A stretch of 64,000 nt of DNA from Pantoea sp. A4 (GCF_000295955.2 NZ_ALXE01000036.1:62001-126000); one strand, 5' to 3'; counted from the stretch's first letter, positions 18,157-28,256 are shown. The notes: generated from the sequence alone by a model not told the origin. Program-made: numbers and translations.

Positions 18157-18189
18157 CCCTGCTGTCGATTTTCGATAGCAGGGTTTTTT
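18157..18189 (+). terminator. Intrinsic terminator between the two adhesin genes
   Basis: A 12-bp stem with one G-U pair (18157-18168 with 18172-18183) and a 3-nt loop, followed by six T residues. The two adhesin genes are therefore probably separate transcription units, although no clear promoter is seen in the remaining 60 bp. Confidence 0.88.
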
Positions 18190-18249
18190 ATATGAACTTT
18201 TTCATCATGTCTGCCACATACCCGCACCTTCTTATTTGAGATAAATATA

Positions 18250-21102
18250 ATGAAAGAAAAAATATTTAATGGCGTTTGTTTTTTTCATGGTATTAATAAG
18301 CTGCGAGGAAAATATGCTTTATATATTTCAGCCCTGACCATTACTTCTTTTCCAGTACTTGCGGATAATAACGCGCAACACCTTGCGCTGCTTGCACAAA
18401 ATTACGCCAGTGGTAATGCGGCTGGCTATGCCACCCAGCAGGCGACCAGCCTGGCATCCAGCCAGATGCAGCAGTGGCTTGAGCAGTTCGGTAACGCGCG
18501 CGTTGAGCTGGGCGCAGACAGCAAATTTAAAACCCACTCCGGCTCGGTAGACCTGCTGTTGCCATTGTATCAGGATGATGATCATATTATTTTCGCCCAG
18601 CCAGGCTTGCGCACGCTGGACTCGCAGGTCACTGGGAATTTTGGTCTTGGACATCGTCATTTTATTGATGACTGGATGCTGGGCTACAACGCCTTTTACG
18701 ATCATAACCTCAGCCGGGGGCATAAGCGCCTCGGTCTGGGTGGTGAAGTGTGGCGTGATTACCTGAAACTGTCGGTTAACAGTTACTACCGCCTGTCTGA
18801 CTGGAAAGCCTCGCGTGATGTTGCTGAATATGAAGCTCGCCCGGCGAATGGTTTTGACCTGCGCGCTGAAGGTTGGCTGCCAGACTGGCCAGCTATCGGC
18901 GGTAAGCTAATGTATGAGCAGTATTACGGCAATGAAGTGGCGTTGGGCGGTAATAAAGAGAAAAGACAAAAAGATCCCAGCGCCTTTACCGGCGGTGTCA
19001 GCTATACCCCGTTTCCACTTTTAACTTTTACTGCCGATCATAAAGTCGGTAGCGGTATCAGCGATACACGTTTTGGCATGCAGGTGAGCTATCAACTTGG
19101 CGTACCAGTGGAAAAACAGCTGGACCGTATGGCGATTGATGAGCGCCGCACCTTAGCGGGTAGCGCCATGGATCTGGTAGAACGTAATAATAATATCGTG
19201 CTGGAATATCGTCAGCAGGAGCGTTTTATTCTTACCCTACCTGCCTCGATTAGCGGTGCCAGTGGCACTACGCAATCCATAGATTACACGCTGAAAAGTC
19301 GTCACGGCCTAAACCGTATTGTCTGGAATGATGCTGAGCTGCTGGCTGCGGGCGGTAAAGTCGAAGCGCTAAGCGCGGAGAGCTATCGGCTGACTCTGCC
19401 ACGCTATAACTTTAGCGATAAAAATCAGTACACGCTGAGCGCTGTTGCTTACGATCGTCGTAATGTCGCTTCGGCAGTTGCCACCACACAGATCATCATT
19501 CAGGAACCGGGCGTTGATAGCGGAGCCAGTAGCGTAGATGTCGCAGATAATTTACTGGTCGCCGATGGTAAATCCTCAACGACGGTGACGGTGACGCTGC
19601 AAGCCAAAGATGGCCAACCACTGACCAATATGGCGCAGGAGATCAAGGTTGAATTACGGCAGGCAAAAGCTGTGCCGGGCCAGCAAGATGCCACGCTGGG
19701 AGAAATTCGTGAAATGAGCACCGGTCGCTACCAGTTTTCTGTTACTGCCGGAACACAACCTGGTGAGCTGACGGTAACCACTTCGGTACTCAACACCACC
19801 TTAAATCCGCTGAAAATTAACCAAATCGCCGATAGCGGATTACCGGGGATTATCGACAGCGATCTGGTGGTGATTAACGATAATGTCGTCGCCGATGGCG
19901 TAGCTACTGCCGAAGTCCGTGCGCGTGTCACCGATAAAAATGGTGATGCGGTAGAAGATCACGAAGTCCTGTTTAGTCTTTCTGGTTCTGCGCAGGTCGC
20001 GGCCGGAAGTGCTCTGAGAGGGCGAAGTGACAAAGATGGCTATGTCACTGTCAAACTGGTCAACGTAAAGGCGGAAACTGTTACGGTACGAGCCAGTACC
20101 GGAGAGGGAAAAAACACCAGTAAAGACGTGCAGTTTATCGCGGATGCCAGCAGTGCAGACATTGTCAAAGGGAGTATTACGTCAGATAAAGTCCGTGCGG
20201 TCGCAGACGGCGCTGATGGCATTATCTATACCGCGATTGTGCAGGATGCTAAAGGTAATCTGTTGAAAAACCAGCGTGTTAACTGGTCAACCACCGCAGG
20301 CGTCTTAAGTCAGAGCTTTAGCGATAGCAACGAACAGGGACAAGTAACGACGACGTTACGTAACAGCAATACCGGGCGCGTAGTGGTTTCAGCGCAGGTG
20401 AAAACCAAAGTGAATGCCGATGAAGTGCTGTTTACCGGCGATGCGAGAACAGCACGTATCGACTACCTCGAAGAAGCCAGAAAAATTATGACCGGTTCCG
20501 GCGGAGAGGAAAATATTCTAACCGCGACGGTAAAAGATGCGCAGGGACGGCCAGTTGAAGGTCAGACAGTGAGCTGGAGCGTGACAAATGGCGGTGCCGT
20601 TGAGCGCACTTCGGTGACGAACAGTGCCGGTAAGGCAATCGCTACTCTTACCGCCATTAATACTTCCAAAGCGAAAACAGACATATCAGCGATTGCTGAT
20701 ACGAATCTGACTTCTCTTAGCAGGCAAATCACGGTTCGTCCGGTCTATAAGGTCGGGGCTCGCTATTACTGGACTCTGTTCACTGAATTTAAAACGCAGG
20801 AGGAAGAGGAGTCTAATCGTAATTGCCGTACATATGGGGGTGGAGCAGCCGCTGATATGGAGGCGCTAGACTATTTTGCTGCAAATAAAGGGGACTTTGT
20901 GACGGTGGAACCGATTGAACGCTCACCAACCAGAGAATTTTCGTATCCGCTTTATAAAATCTTCGGTACGCGATCTGGCGTAAATGTAGGCACCGGATAT
21001 TTCCGCACCATAACGTATAGTAACGGCGAGCGTGAAGTGCCTGGTAATAAAAATCAGACGCATTACAACAACAGCTATTTCTACGTGTGCGTCAAAAAAT
21101 GA
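18250..21102 (+). CDS. Intimin/invasin-like inverse autotransporter adhesin, second copy
   Basis: A 950-residue paralogue of the gene just upstream. Its N-terminal leader is longer and more charged (MKEKIFNGVCFFHG), with cleavage likely after LADN or nearby. The barrel region is very similar to the first copy, including FIDDWMLGYNAFYDHNLSRG and YEQYYGNEVA. The downstream Ig-like Big_1 repeats (about 420-530, 535-630, 635-730, 735-830) have diverged. The C-terminal tip starts RYYWTLFTEF, carries NRNCRTYGG and ends YFYVCVKK, so the cysteine pair is kept while the rest differs. Synonymous sites in the barrel also differ, arguing for an old duplication. Binding specificity is unknown. Confidence 0.88.
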   Translation: MKEKIFNGVCFFHGINKLRGKYALYISALTITSFPVLADNNAQHLALLAQNYASGNAAGYATQQATSLASSQMQQWLEQFGNARVELGADSKFKTHSGSVDLLLPLYQDDDHIIFAQPGLRTLDSQVTGNFGLGHRHFIDDWMLGYNAFYDHNLSRGHKRLGLGGEVWRDYLKLSVNSYYRLSDWKASRDVAEYEARPANGFDLRAEGWLPDWPAIGGKLMYEQYYGNEVALGGNKEKRQKDPSAFTGGVSYTPFPLLTFTADHKVGSGISDTRFGMQVSYQLGVPVEKQLDRMAIDERRTLAGSAMDLVERNNNIVLEYRQQERFILTLPASISGASGTTQSIDYTLKSRHGLNRIVWNDAELLAAGGKVEALSAESYRLTLPRYNFSDKNQYTLSAVAYDRRNVASAVATTQIIIQEPGVDSGASSVDVADNLLVADGKSSTTVTVTLQAKDGQPLTNMAQEIKVELRQAKAVPGQQDATLGEIREMSTGRYQFSVTAGTQPGELTVTTSVLNTTLNPLKINQIADSGLPGIIDSDLVVINDNVVADGVATAEVRARVTDKNGDAVEDHEVLFSLSGSAQVAAGSALRGRSDKDGYVTVKLVNVKAETVTVRASTGEGKNTSKDVQFIADASSADIVKGSITSDKVRAVADGADGIIYTAIVQDAKGNLLKNQRVNWSTTAGVLSQSFSDSNEQGQVTTTLRNSNTGRVVVSAQVKTKVNADEVLFTGDARTARIDYLEEARKIMTGSGGEENILTATVKDAQGRPVEGQTVSWSVTNGGAVERTSVTNSAGKAIATLTAINTSKAKTDISAIADTNLTSLSRQITVRPVYKVGARYYWTLFTEFKTQEEEESNRNCRTYGGGAAADMEALDYFAANKGDFVTVEPIERSPTREFSYPLYKIFGTRSGVNVGTGYFRTITYSNGEREVPGNKNQTHYNNSYFYVCVKK

Positions 21103-21109
21103 CCCGTTA

Positions 21110-21136
21110 AAATGCCTCTGCTTAGCAGAGGCATTT
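21110..21136. terminator. Bidirectional hairpin between the second adhesin and panD
   Basis: A perfect 12-bp stem AAATGCCTCTGC/GCAGAGGCATTT with a TTA loop lies between the convergent stop codons. T residues at both ends are short (TTT and TTTTAA), so it could serve both strands. Confidence 0.8.
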
Positions 21137-21141
21137 GAGAC

Positions 21142-21522
21142 CTAAGCCACCTGTACCGGAAGCGCCTTTGCCAGGCGCTTCATTTCATTCTGGCCTTCGA
21201 AGTAAGCGACCTTTGGCTGCCATTCGCGTGCCACAGCATCTTCTACCTGTACGTAAGAGCAGATAATCAAAATATCCCCTTCGCAGGCACAGCGTGCTGC
21301 CGCGCCATTGACCGAGATAATTTTTGAACCCGCTTCCGCAGAAATCGCGTAGGTGGAAAAACGCTGACCGTTGGTCACGTTATAGATATCGATGGCTTCA
21401 TATTGCAGGATGCCGGAAGCATCCAGAAAATCCTGATCGATAGCGCAGGAGCCTTCGTAATTGAGATCGGCCTGTGTCACCGTAACGCGGTGCAGTTTGC
21501 CTTGCAAAACCGTGCGAATCAT
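21142..21522 (-). CDS. panD: Aspartate 1-decarboxylase proenzyme
   Basis: Makes beta-alanine for pantothenate. It is a small pyruvoyl enzyme processed between G24 and S25, seen here in [10 protein letters not shown]. The protein is 126 residues, as in E. coli, and ends QVA with a TAG stop. It is the last gene of a panB-panC-panD order on the minus strand, 28 bp after panC. The rpn-like gene yadD that lies between panC and panD in E. coli is absent, so all three pantothenate genes are contiguous. Confidence 0.97.
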   Translation of the reverse strand: MIRTVLQGKLHRVTVTQADLNYEGSCAIDQDFLDASGILQYEAIDIYNVTNGQRFSTYAISAEAGSKIISVNGAAARCACEGDILIICSYVQVEDAVAREWQPKVAYFEGQNEMKRLAKALPVQVA

Positions 21523-21550
21523 AGCGGTAATTCCTGTGTCAGAGTGACGC

Positions 21551-22405
21551 TTACTGCGTCAGATCAACCTGTTGGTTATCAATCAGTCGCGCTTTGCCTA
21601 ACCAGCCAGCCATCAGAATTACGGCGCGCTGGCTTTCGGTGGTCAACGGCTGCAACGAGTCGGCATCACAAATCGCCAGTCCGTCCGGGCGCAGTCCTTT
21701 CTCCTGCAACGCGGTTTCGGCTTCGGCCAGAATCTCTTCGACGTGGCGTTCGCCGTTCGCCAGGCGTTCGGCAATGGCGTTCATCACCTGTGACAGACCA
21801 GGAGCCAGTTTGCGCTCTTCCGCAGTGAGATAGGCATTGCGTGAACTCAACGCCAGGCCATCTTTGGCACGCACCGTTGGCACACCGATAATTTCGATGT
21901 CAAAGCCCATATCACGCACCATTTTGCGAATGATGGCTAACTGCTGGAAGTCTTTCTCGCCGAAGCAGGCAACGTCAGGCTGAACCAGATGGAATAGCTT
22001 GCTCACCACGGTAGCAACACCACGGAAGTGGCCAGGACGGCTGGCACCTTCCAGCACTTCAGACAGCACCGGCACTTCAACATAGGTGTGGGTATCCAGA
22101 CCTTCGGGATAGACTTCAGCCGGGGCTGGTGCAAAAACAATATCGACTTTGCGGCGGTTCAGCTTCTCGCAATCTTCCTGCAAGGTGCGAGGGTAACGCG
22201 CCAAATCATCAGCGTGTTCAAACTGCATCGGGTTCACGAAGATTGAGGTGACAACAATATCGCCACGCGCGCGAGCTTCATCCACCAGCGTTAAGTGGCC
22301 ATCATGCAAGCTGCCCATGGTGGGCACCAACGCAATGCGTTTCCCTTGCAGGCGATGACGGCGGATTTCCTGGCGCAGCAGCGCAATAGTTTCAACAATT
22401 AACAC
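21551..22405 (-). CDS. panC: Pantothenate synthetase (pantoate-beta-alanine ligase)
   Basis: Condenses pantoate with beta-alanine using ATP, through a pantoyl-adenylate. The 284-residue protein has the HIGH-like motif [12 protein letters not shown], the pantoate-binding FVNPMQF and the KMSKS-like [11 protein letters not shown]. The start is a GTG at 22403-22405 with AGGAGA placed 5 nt upstream, giving [10 protein letters not shown] in line with E. coli. A longer open frame runs back into panB but has no similarity. panB ends 13 bp upstream, so the two are in one operon. Confidence 0.97.
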   Translation of the reverse strand: MLIVETIALLRQEIRRHRLQGKRIALVPTMGSLHDGHLTLVDEARARGDIVVTSIFVNPMQFEHADDLARYPRTLQEDCEKLNRRKVDIVFAPAPAEVYPEGLDTHTYVEVPVLSEVLEGASRPGHFRGVATVVSKLFHLVQPDVACFGEKDFQQLAIIRKMVRDMGFDIEIIGVPTVRAKDGLALSSRNAYLTAEERKLAPGLSQVMNAIAERLANGERHVEEILAEAETALQEKGLRPDGLAICDADSLQPLTTESQRAVILMAGWLGKARLIDNQQVDLTQ

Positions 22406-22418
22406 GTTTTTCTCCTGC

Positions 22419-23213
22419 TTACTGGAAGCTGTGTTCAGCGCCGGGATAGAGGCCGCCTTCCACTTCGGCGATATACTGGCGAATCGCCGCGCGCGCATCG
22501 CCGGTTTCAGCGAGGAAGTTTTTCGCAAATTTCGGAATGTGGCCGCCGGTGATACCAAAAGCATCGTGCATTACCAGAATCTGGCCGTCTGTGACGTTAC
22601 CGGCACCAATGCCGATCACCGGAATGGTCAATGCCTGGGTGATACGCTGTGCCACGGCTACCGGCACGCACTCCAGTACCATGAGCTGTGCGCCTGCGGC
22701 TTCAATGGCCAGCGCATCCGCCAGTAGACGCTCGGCGGCTTCGTCGCCACGTCCCTGAATTTTATAGCCGCCAAAAATGTTCACCGACTGTGGCGTCAAA
22801 CCAATGTGGCCGCATACCGGCACCGCGCGCTCAGTCAGCGTGCGTACGGTTTCTGCCAGCCATGCTCCGCCTTCCAGCTTGACCATATTGGCCCCAGCAC
22901 GCATCAGCTGTGCGGAACTGATACACGCCTGTTCCGGCGTGGCATAGCTCATAAAGGGGAGATCGGCTAACAGCAGTGATTGTGGTGCCCCACGGCGTAC
23001 CGCAGCGGTATGGTAGGCAATATCGTCAAGGGTGACGGGCAGGGTAGACTCGTGGCCCTGTACCGTCATACCGAGAGAGTCGCCTACCAGCAGCACCTGA
23101 ATGCCTTCATCGGCAAACAGACGAGCAAAACTGAAGTCATAGGCAGTCAGAGTGGCAAACTTGTGACCACTGGCTTTCCACTGGCGTAACTGAGTAATAG
23201 TGGTGGGTTTCAT
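22419..23213 (-). CDS. panB: 3-methyl-2-oxobutanoate hydroxymethyltransferase (ketopantoate hydroxymethyltransferase)
   Basis: First committed step of pantothenate synthesis; it adds a hydroxymethyl group from methylenetetrahydrofolate to ketoisovalerate. It is a 264-residue cytoplasmic TIM-barrel. [14 protein letters not shown] holds the metal and substrate-binding residues, and [15 protein letters not shown] and VIGIGAGN are family signatures. The ATG at 23213 starts MKPTTITQL as in E. coli. It leads the panBCD group, with folK and pcnB upstream in the same direction. Confidence 0.97.
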   Translation of the reverse strand: MKPTTITQLRQWKASGHKFATLTAYDFSFARLFADEGIQVLLVGDSLGMTVQGHESTLPVTLDDIAYHTAAVRRGAPQSLLLADLPFMSYATPEQACISSAQLMRAGANMVKLEGGAWLAETVRTLTERAVPVCGHIGLTPQSVNIFGGYKIQGRGDEAAERLLADALAIEAAGAQLMVLECVPVAVAQRITQALTIPVIGIGAGNVTDGQILVMHDAFGITGGHIPKFAKNFLAETGDARAAIRQYIAEVEGGLYPGAEHSFQ

Positions 23214-23262
23214 GACGCGCTCATTACAGCAATTTATGATGCGCGCAGTTTACTGCAATGAA

Positions 23263-23286
23263 CACCGCAGGGATATGTCTGCGGTG
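23263..23286 (-). terminator. Hairpin between folK and panB
   Basis: An 8-bp stem CACCGCAG/CTGCGGTG with an 8-nt loop lies 4 bp past the folK stop. No T-tract follows on the minus strand, so folK-to-panB readthrough is likely. Confidence 0.4.
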
Positions 23287-23290
23287 CTAT

Positions 23291-23776
23291 TCAGCTGAAC
23301 CAGGGCTGAATCGTGCTGCTATCTAGCGCATCCAGCAGAGGTTTTAACGGCTTTCCGTCAGGGAAGCAGAGGGTAGGGGCAATTTCCAGCAGGGGAAGCA
23401 GCATAAACGCCCGTTGGTGCATATCGTAGTGCGGTACGGTAAGACGCTCGGTGTTAATTACCGCATCTCCGAACAGCATGATGTCGATATCCAGCGTGCG
23501 TGGTCCCCAGCGTTCCGCTTTGCGCACCCGGCCATGCTCAAGCTCAATGCGCTGTGTGTGGTCCAGCAGGGCTTCAGCACTGAGTTCGGTTTCCAGTGCG
23601 ACTGCGGCATTGAGATAGTCGGGCTGATCGGGCGGGCCATAGGGAGGTGTGCGATACAGCGCTGAGGTCGCCACGCGGCGGCTCAGCGGCAGTGCATCCA
23701 GCGCCTGTAACGCCGCATCCACCTGATGCAGTGGATCGGCGAGATTACTGCCCAGCGCCAGGTAAACGCGGGTCAT
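23291..23776 (-). CDS. folK: 2-amino-4-hydroxy-6-hydroxymethyldihydropteridine pyrophosphokinase
   Basis: Transfers pyrophosphate from ATP to 6-hydroxymethyl-7,8-dihydropterin in folate synthesis. The 161-residue protein (E. coli 159) has [10 protein letters not shown] at the N-terminus, [15 protein letters not shown], and the signature [15 protein letters not shown] with the two Mg-binding Asp residues. The start codon overlaps the pcnB stop by 4 nt (ATGA), giving tight coupling to pcnB as in E. coli. Confidence 0.97.
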   Translation of the reverse strand: MTRVYLALGSNLADPLHQVDAALQALDALPLSRRVATSALYRTPPYGPPDQPDYLNAAVALETELSAEALLDHTQRIELEHGRVRKAERWGPRTLDIDIMLFGDAVINTERLTVPHYDMHQRAFMLLPLLEIAPTLCFPDGKPLKPLLDALDSSTIQPWFS

Positions 23777-25200
23777 GAGGCGTTGTTATTGCTGTTGTTG
23801 CTACGCGCGGGGCCATTCGGACGGCGGCGCGGACGACGGGTGGTTTTACGGCGCGGAACCGGATCATCCCCGAGGGTGTTCAGCATGGTTTTTTGCTGTA
23901 CCGGTGCTGCCGCCTGGAATTCACCCCACCAGTGCGTCAGACGCTGTAGCTCCTGGTTATTTTCCACTTCGGCACGCAGTGCCAGCAGATCATAAGCTGC
24001 GCGGAACTTCGGATGTTCCATCAGCTTCCAGGCGCGTTTACCGTGACGGCGTGAAATGCGCAGTTGCAGCGTCCAGATATCGCGTACCAGAGTGGTAATG
24101 CGTTTCGGGATTGCCAGAGCACGGCAGGCTTCATCCAGCGTATCGTTCATCGCCAGGGCAAAGGCTTCATACCACGGCAGACCGCTCTCTTGCGCCATTT
24201 GCTGCGCCGCTTCCATTTGCGGATACCAGAAAATAGCGGCAAACAGGAAGGCGGGATTGACGCGCATGTCGTTTTGAATGCGGTTGTCGGTGTTTTTCAG
24301 CACCTGAATAATCATGCGTTCCATCGCGCTGTCACCGGCTTCGGTGAAGTTCCGCGTAATCGTCGGGAACAGCGGCTGGAACAGCTGGAATTCACGCAGC
24401 TTAAGGTAGGTGCTGTAACCGTGACCTGCCTGCAGCAGCTTGAGTGACTCCTCGAACAGACGTGCAGGAGGAATATCATTCAGCAACGTGGCAAGGCGCG
24501 GAATTGGCTCTGCGGTTTCTGCCGCGACGCGCATATCCAGTTTGGCGGCAAATCGCACCACGCGCAGCATACGCACCGGATCTTCGCGGTAGCGGGTTTC
24601 CGGATCGCCAATCATGCGGATAATCCCCAGCTCCAGATCCTGCAAGCCGCCGACGTAATCACGCACGGTGAAATCGGCCACGCTGTAATAGAGGCTGTTG
24701 ATGGTGAGATCGCGGCGTTGGGCATCATCTTCAATTGAGCCAAAGATGTTATCACGCAGCAGCATGCCGTTCTGGCCGCGCTGTGAGTTGTTGCGATCCT
24801 GCTCTTCTTCCTGATGATGACCACGGAAAGTGGCGACTTCGATCACTTCCGGGCCAAACATGACGTGCGCCAGACGGAAGCGACGACCGACCAGACGGCA
24901 GTTGCGGAACAGCTTGCGCATCTGTTCTGGCGTGGCATTGGTGGAGACATCGAAGTCTTTCGGCTGTTTGCCCAGCAGTAAATCACGTACGCCACCGCCC
25001 ACCAGGTAGGCTTCAAAACCGGCTTTGTTCAGGCGATAGAGCACTTTCAGGGCATTTTCGCTGATATCTTTGCGCGAAATGTTGTGGCTCTCACGAGGGA
25101 CGATCGCCATATGTTGACGCTCCGGTTCAATCACCTCTGCGGGTGCCTCCTCATCACGTTTGAGGACTTTGCGGCAAAAATTCGCTACTCGGGTAAAAAT
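23773..25200 (-). CDS. pcnB: Poly(A) polymerase I, with AUU start codon
   Basis: Adds poly(A) tails to RNA 3' ends and so promotes their decay; also controls ColE1-type plasmid copy number in E. coli. The nucleotidyltransferase domain shows [20 protein letters not shown] with the catalytic DxD. The arginine-rich tail ([11 protein letters not shown]) is typical. The conserved N-terminus [12 protein letters not shown] is preceded in frame by ATT at 25198-25200, with GAGGTG 4 nt upstream. E. coli pcnB is known to start at AUU, so 475 residues is the best model. An in-frame ATG at 25221 lies upstream of the Shine-Dalgarno and is unlikely. Low translation from AUU probably limits the enzyme level. 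Confidence 0.95.
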   Translation of the reverse strand: MFTRVANFCRKVLKRDEEAPAEVIEPERQHMAIVPRESHNISRKDISENALKVLYRLNKAGFEAYLVGGGVRDLLLGKQPKDFDVSTNATPEQMRKLFRNCRLVGRRFRLAHVMFGPEVIEVATFRGHHQEEEQDRNNSQRGQNGMLLRDNIFGSIEDDAQRRDLTINSLYYSVADFTVRDYVGGLQDLELGIIRMIGDPETRYREDPVRMLRVVRFAAKLDMRVAAETAEPIPRLATLLNDIPPARLFEESLKLLQAGHGYSTYLKLREFQLFQPLFPTITRNFTEAGDSAMERMIIQVLKNTDNRIQNDMRVNPAFLFAAIFWYPQMEAAQQMAQESGLPWYEAFALAMNDTLDEACRALAIPKRITTLVRDIWTLQLRISRRHGKRAWKLMEHPKFRAAYDLLALRAEVENNQELQRLTHWWGEFQAAAPVQQKTMLNTLGDDPVPRRKTTRRPRRRPNGPARSNNSNNNAS

Positions 25201-25240
25201 AGTACACCTCGACAGTGACATAAAAAGGGTGTTGTTAAAA

Positions 25241-26158
25241 TCAGCGGCTAATCATAGCTTGAAGTGAACCGTTTGAGAATGCTGTTGTCAGCATGTTCCC
25301 GCGAGGGATGCCAGCAATATCCCAATGCTTCACCGCAGCAGCCAGTAATTGTGCCTGCGTTTCGTCGGCCCAGCCGTCACTGACGGGCTGACCCAGAAAG
25401 CGTAATGCGGCCACCAGTAGCGGGCGCGGATCGCCTGCTGGCAAGGCTGGCGCGTGATTCTGCTTGGATAATTTATTGCCATCTGGGTTTAACGCCAGCG
25501 GCAGATGCAGGTAATCGGGCACTGACCAACCGAGCTGTTGATACAGGGCGATTTGTCGTACGGTGGGCTCAATTAAATCCGCGCCGCGCACGATTTCCGT
25601 GACGCCTTGATAGTGATCGTCCACCACCACCGCCAGATTGTAAGCAAACAGCCCATCACGGCGATGGATAATAAAGTCTTCTTCTGCCATCCGCGCATCT
25701 ACGCTTAAAAGGCCCTGCAAACCATCACCAAACTGATACACCGGCTGATGCTGGCGCAGGCGCAAAGCCGCGTGTTCCGGCCCGCGTTGCAGCGTACGGC
25801 AGTGGCCGTCATAGAAACCGCCTAACTGTTGAATGCGGCTGCGTGGGCAGGTACACCAGTAACTTTGCCGTTCCTGGCACAGCCAGTTCAGCACTTCGCG
25901 GTAGGCTTCATGGCGCTGGGACTGCCACAGCACGTCGCCATCCCAGTGCAGGCCATAATGTTCCAGTTGATGCAGGATCTGCTGTGCGGCACCGGCCACT
26001 TCTCGTGGCGGATCGATATCTTCGATGCGAACCAGCCAGCGGCCCTGTTGCGCACGCGCGTTGAGATAGCTACCCAGTGCAGCAATCAAAGAACCAAAAT
26101 GGAGTTCACCAGAAGGAGAGGGTGCGAAGCGCCCAACACAGGGGGAAGAACTGTTCAT
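25241..26158 (-). CDS. gluQRS: Glutamyl-Q tRNA(Asp) synthetase
   Basis: A truncated GluRS paralogue that attaches glutamate to the queuosine base in the tRNA(Asp) anticodon. It has only the catalytic core: [15 protein letters not shown] (HIGH region) and KLSKQNH (KMSKS-like), with zinc-type cysteines [10 protein letters not shown]. It lacks the anticodon-binding domain. The ATG at 26158 gives 305 residues and begins MNSSSPCVG just before the catalytic core. A GTG at 26215 would include a strong hairpin in the coding region, so it is disfavoured. It lies downstream of dksA in the same direction, as in E. coli. Confidence 0.95.
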   Translation of the reverse strand: MNSSSPCVGRFAPSPSGELHFGSLIAALGSYLNARAQQGRWLVRIEDIDPPREVAGAAQQILHQLEHYGLHWDGDVLWQSQRHEAYREVLNWLCQERQSYWCTCPRSRIQQLGGFYDGHCRTLQRGPEHAALRLRQHQPVYQFGDGLQGLLSVDARMAEEDFIIHRRDGLFAYNLAVVVDDHYQGVTEIVRGADLIEPTVRQIALYQQLGWSVPDYLHLPLALNPDGNKLSKQNHAPALPAGDPRPLLVAALRFLGQPVSDGWADETQAQLLAAAVKHWDIAGIPRGNMLTTAFSNGSLQAMISR

Positions 26159-26176
26159 CTCAGAGGTGACCGCACA

Positions 26177-26200
26177 GCGGGAAAACAGAGGTTTCCCCGC
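26177..26200 (-). terminator. Hairpin between dksA and gluQRS
   Basis: A 10-bp stem with one G-U pair and a 4-nt loop lies 27 bp past the dksA stop. No T-tract follows, so it should act as an attenuator rather than a full stop. A terminator in this spacer is known in Shigella/E. coli. Confidence 0.55.
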
Positions 26201-26227
26201 CGTTTGGTGATTCACAGAGGCGGCACA

Positions 26228-26683
26228 TCAGCCAGCCATCTGCTTCTCGCGGATTTCTGCCAGCGTTTTGCAATCAATGCAAAGGTCAGCAGTTGGACGC
26301 GCTTCCAGGCGGCGAATGCCAATTTCTACACCGCAGGAATCGCAGTAGCCGAAATCGTCATCTTCCACTTTTTTCAGCGTTTTCTCGATCTTCTTGATCA
26401 GCTTACGCTCGCGGTCACGGTTACGCAGTTCAAGACTGAACTCTTCTTCCTGTGCGGCACGGTCGACCGGATCCGGGAAGTTTGCTGCTTCGTCCTGCAT
26501 ATGGGAAACAGTGCGGTCCACTTCATCCCGCAGTTGATTACGCCACGCTTCCAGTATTTTCTTGAAATGACCCAACTGAGCGTCATTCATATACTCTTCG
26601 CCTGGTTTAACCTGATATGGCTCTACCCCAGCGATAGCGAGAATACTCAGGGACGATGTTTTACGGTTTTGCCCTTCTTGCAT
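26228..26683 (-). CDS. dksA: RNA polymerase-binding transcription factor DksA
   Basis: Binds the RNA polymerase secondary channel and, with ppGpp, represses rRNA and activates amino acid promoters. It has 151 residues, as in E. coli. The coiled coil spans about 35-110 with tip residues in [12 protein letters not shown]. The C4 zinc finger is CDSCGVEIG ... CIDCKTLAE. The ATG at 26683 has AGGAG 9 nt upstream; an in-frame start seven codons earlier is rejected because the Shine-Dalgarno lies inside that extension. Confidence 0.98.
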   Translation of the reverse strand: MQEGQNRKTSSLSILAIAGVEPYQVKPGEEYMNDAQLGHFKKILEAWRNQLRDEVDRTVSHMQDEAANFPDPVDRAAQEEEFSLELRNRDRERKLIKKIEKTLKKVEDDDFGYCDSCGVEIGIRRLEARPTADLCIDCKTLAEIREKQMAG

Positions 26684-26941
26684 GTTGTTTCTCCTGGATA
26701 ACACGCACTATACCTATCATCTTCAGACTGCTGCTTCAGCTCAACATATAGCGACCATCCAACGGCTTTCTGAAGATTCTCTGGTACATCGATCCCCCAA
26801 CGGGGAAAAACAGGCCGCTATAAATAGCAGAAGCAGTCAGGGTTGGCAATTATTCCTGTCAACACCTTGACAAGCCTGTGAGGAACAGCGTAATCGGCGC
26901 ACGGCTCAACGCATTCTTATCACAGCAAATTGTCTGGGATA
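26684..26941 (-). promoter_or_regulatory. dksA upstream spacer
   Basis: This 258-bp gene-free stretch separates dksA from sfsA on the same strand. On the minus strand a -10-like TATAGT (26707-26712) with a GC-rich discriminator lies just before the dksA Shine-Dalgarno; a matching -35 is not obvious. No other gene or repeat is seen. Confidence 0.35.
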
Positions 26942-27646
26942 TTACAATGCGATGGGCAATGACTTATTTATTAGCATGCCCGAAGTCGAAAGCGAAGCCT
27001 GATACGCCAGAAGTTCCACACCGCTCTTTTGCGCCTGGGCCAGTTGTTCTGCATACGCGGCATCGATATGCCGTGCCGGAGAGACGTCCTCAATCCCCGA
27101 GTGCAAAACAGTAAACAACAAGACTGCCCGATGGCCCGCCTGCGCAACCGTGCTCAGTTCGCGCAGGTGCTTTTGGCCTCGCAGCGTCACCGCATCCGGA
27201 AAATAGCCTTTTCCTTGCTGTAAAAGGGTTACGGACTTGACTTCAATATAGCAGTTGCGCCGACCCTCTGCTTGTAGCAGAAAATCAATTCGGCTTTTTT
27301 CACTGCCATATTTAATCTCCGCCTGGCAGCGATCATAACCGGACAATTCCGGGATGAGCTGTAATTCGAGGGCTTCCCGCACCAACTGGTTGGCGCGCAG
27401 GGTATTTACGCAGATCCAGTCACCGGCCTGAGTCTCGGTTAATTCCCAGCTGTGCGGATATTTGCGCGTCAGGCTAGTAGAGGTGGAATACCAGACGGTA
27501 TCACCCGGCGTGGCGCAGCCGGTCATGGCGCCGGTATTGGCACAGTGCAGCGTAAAAGTCTCGCCAGCAGGCGTGACGACATCCGCCAGGAAGCGCTTAT
27601 AGCGGGCGAGTAAACGCGCCGGTTGCAGTGGGGGATCGAACAGCAT
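26942..27646 (-). CDS. sfsA: Sugar fermentation stimulation protein SfsA
   Basis: A 234-residue DNA-binding/nuclease-like protein of uncertain role, named for its effect on maltose genes in E. coli. The OB-like N-terminal part contains [19 protein letters not shown]. The C-terminal nuclease-like half has KSRIDFLL and [10 protein letters not shown], a PD-(D/E)xK-like pattern. The ATG at 27646 has AAGGAG upstream. The start lies 8 bp after the thpR stop, so thpR-sfsA are co-transcribed. Confidence 0.95.
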   Translation of the reverse strand: MLFDPPLQPARLLARYKRFLADVVTPAGETFTLHCANTGAMTGCATPGDTVWYSTSTSLTRKYPHSWELTETQAGDWICVNTLRANQLVREALELQLIPELSGYDRCQAEIKYGSEKSRIDFLLQAEGRRNCYIEVKSVTLLQQGKGYFPDAVTLRGQKHLRELSTVAQAGHRAVLLFTVLHSGIEDVSPARHIDAAYAEQLAQAQKSGVELLAYQASLSTSGMLINKSLPIAL

Positions 27647-27654
27647 ACATCTCC

Positions 27655-28188
27655 TTATGCGAGAGGCAGCAGCGGCCAACGGGCCAGCTGTTTATAGCGG
27701 GTGCGGCCACGGCTAAAACTGGAGGAATAAAGGCCAAAGTGCTCTACCGTGAACTGCCAGTGAAAACCGGGTGCTGGCAGTGCCACGCGCTGGGTAGCGT
27801 GACGTAACAGCGTGATATGCGGGTGAAACGGCTGAGTGCTCTGCGGGCAGCCGTGGCGCGCGGCCTGAGAACGCAGCAGGCTGGCCAGTTGCAGCAGCCC
27901 ACGCGGCGCACGCTGGCAGCCCAACCACACCACGCCCGGTCGCGGCCAGTGGCCTGCATCATTTAACTCAATCTGAAAACCGGGCTGCTGAATACGTGCG
28001 GCGGCTTGCTGTAAACGCGCGGAAGTGGTGTCACTGACGTCACCTAAAAACGCCAGCGTCAGGTGCAGGTTGGCCGCTTCTACCGGTTTGCCGTCTTCAG
28101 CGGCGAACTGTTCTGCCCGCCAGTTAACGAGCTGCTGCGGCAGAGGTTTAGGCAGGCTAAGCGCAAAAAACAGGCGTTGTGTCGCCAT
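27655..28188 (-). CDS. thpR: RNA 2',3'-cyclic phosphodiesterase (2H family)
   Basis: A 177-residue 2H phosphoesterase that hydrolyses 2',3'-cyclic RNA ends and was once called 2'-5' RNA ligase LigT. Both HxTx motifs are present: HLTLAF near residue 42 and HITLLR near residue 125. The C-terminus [14 protein letters not shown] matches E. coli. It is divergent from hrpB across a 68-bp gap and followed directly by sfsA. Confidence 0.95.
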   Translation of the reverse strand: MATQRLFFALSLPKPLPQQLVNWRAEQFAAEDGKPVEAANLHLTLAFLGDVSDTTSARLQQAAARIQQPGFQIELNDAGHWPRPGVVWLGCQRAPRGLLQLASLLRSQAARHGCPQSTQPFHPHITLLRHATQRVALPAPGFHWQFTVEHFGLYSSSFSRGRTRYKQLARWPLLPLA

Positions 28189-28256
28189 AGCGGCTTCTCG
28201 TTAAGGCAGTGATACAATGCGCGGCATATTAACACAGGTGATAAGTGGAGTTGGCG

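Noticed and set aside
15264..21102. Read the repeated Ig-like segments as a recombination-generated repeat array or CRISPR
   Set aside because: The repeats are protein-level domains of about 90-100 residues with diverged DNA; there are no short identical repeats with unique spacers anywhere in the window.
25829..26701. A 290-codon plus-strand frame across gluQRS and dksA
   Set aside because: It is antisense to two confidently identified genes and its translation resembles no protein.
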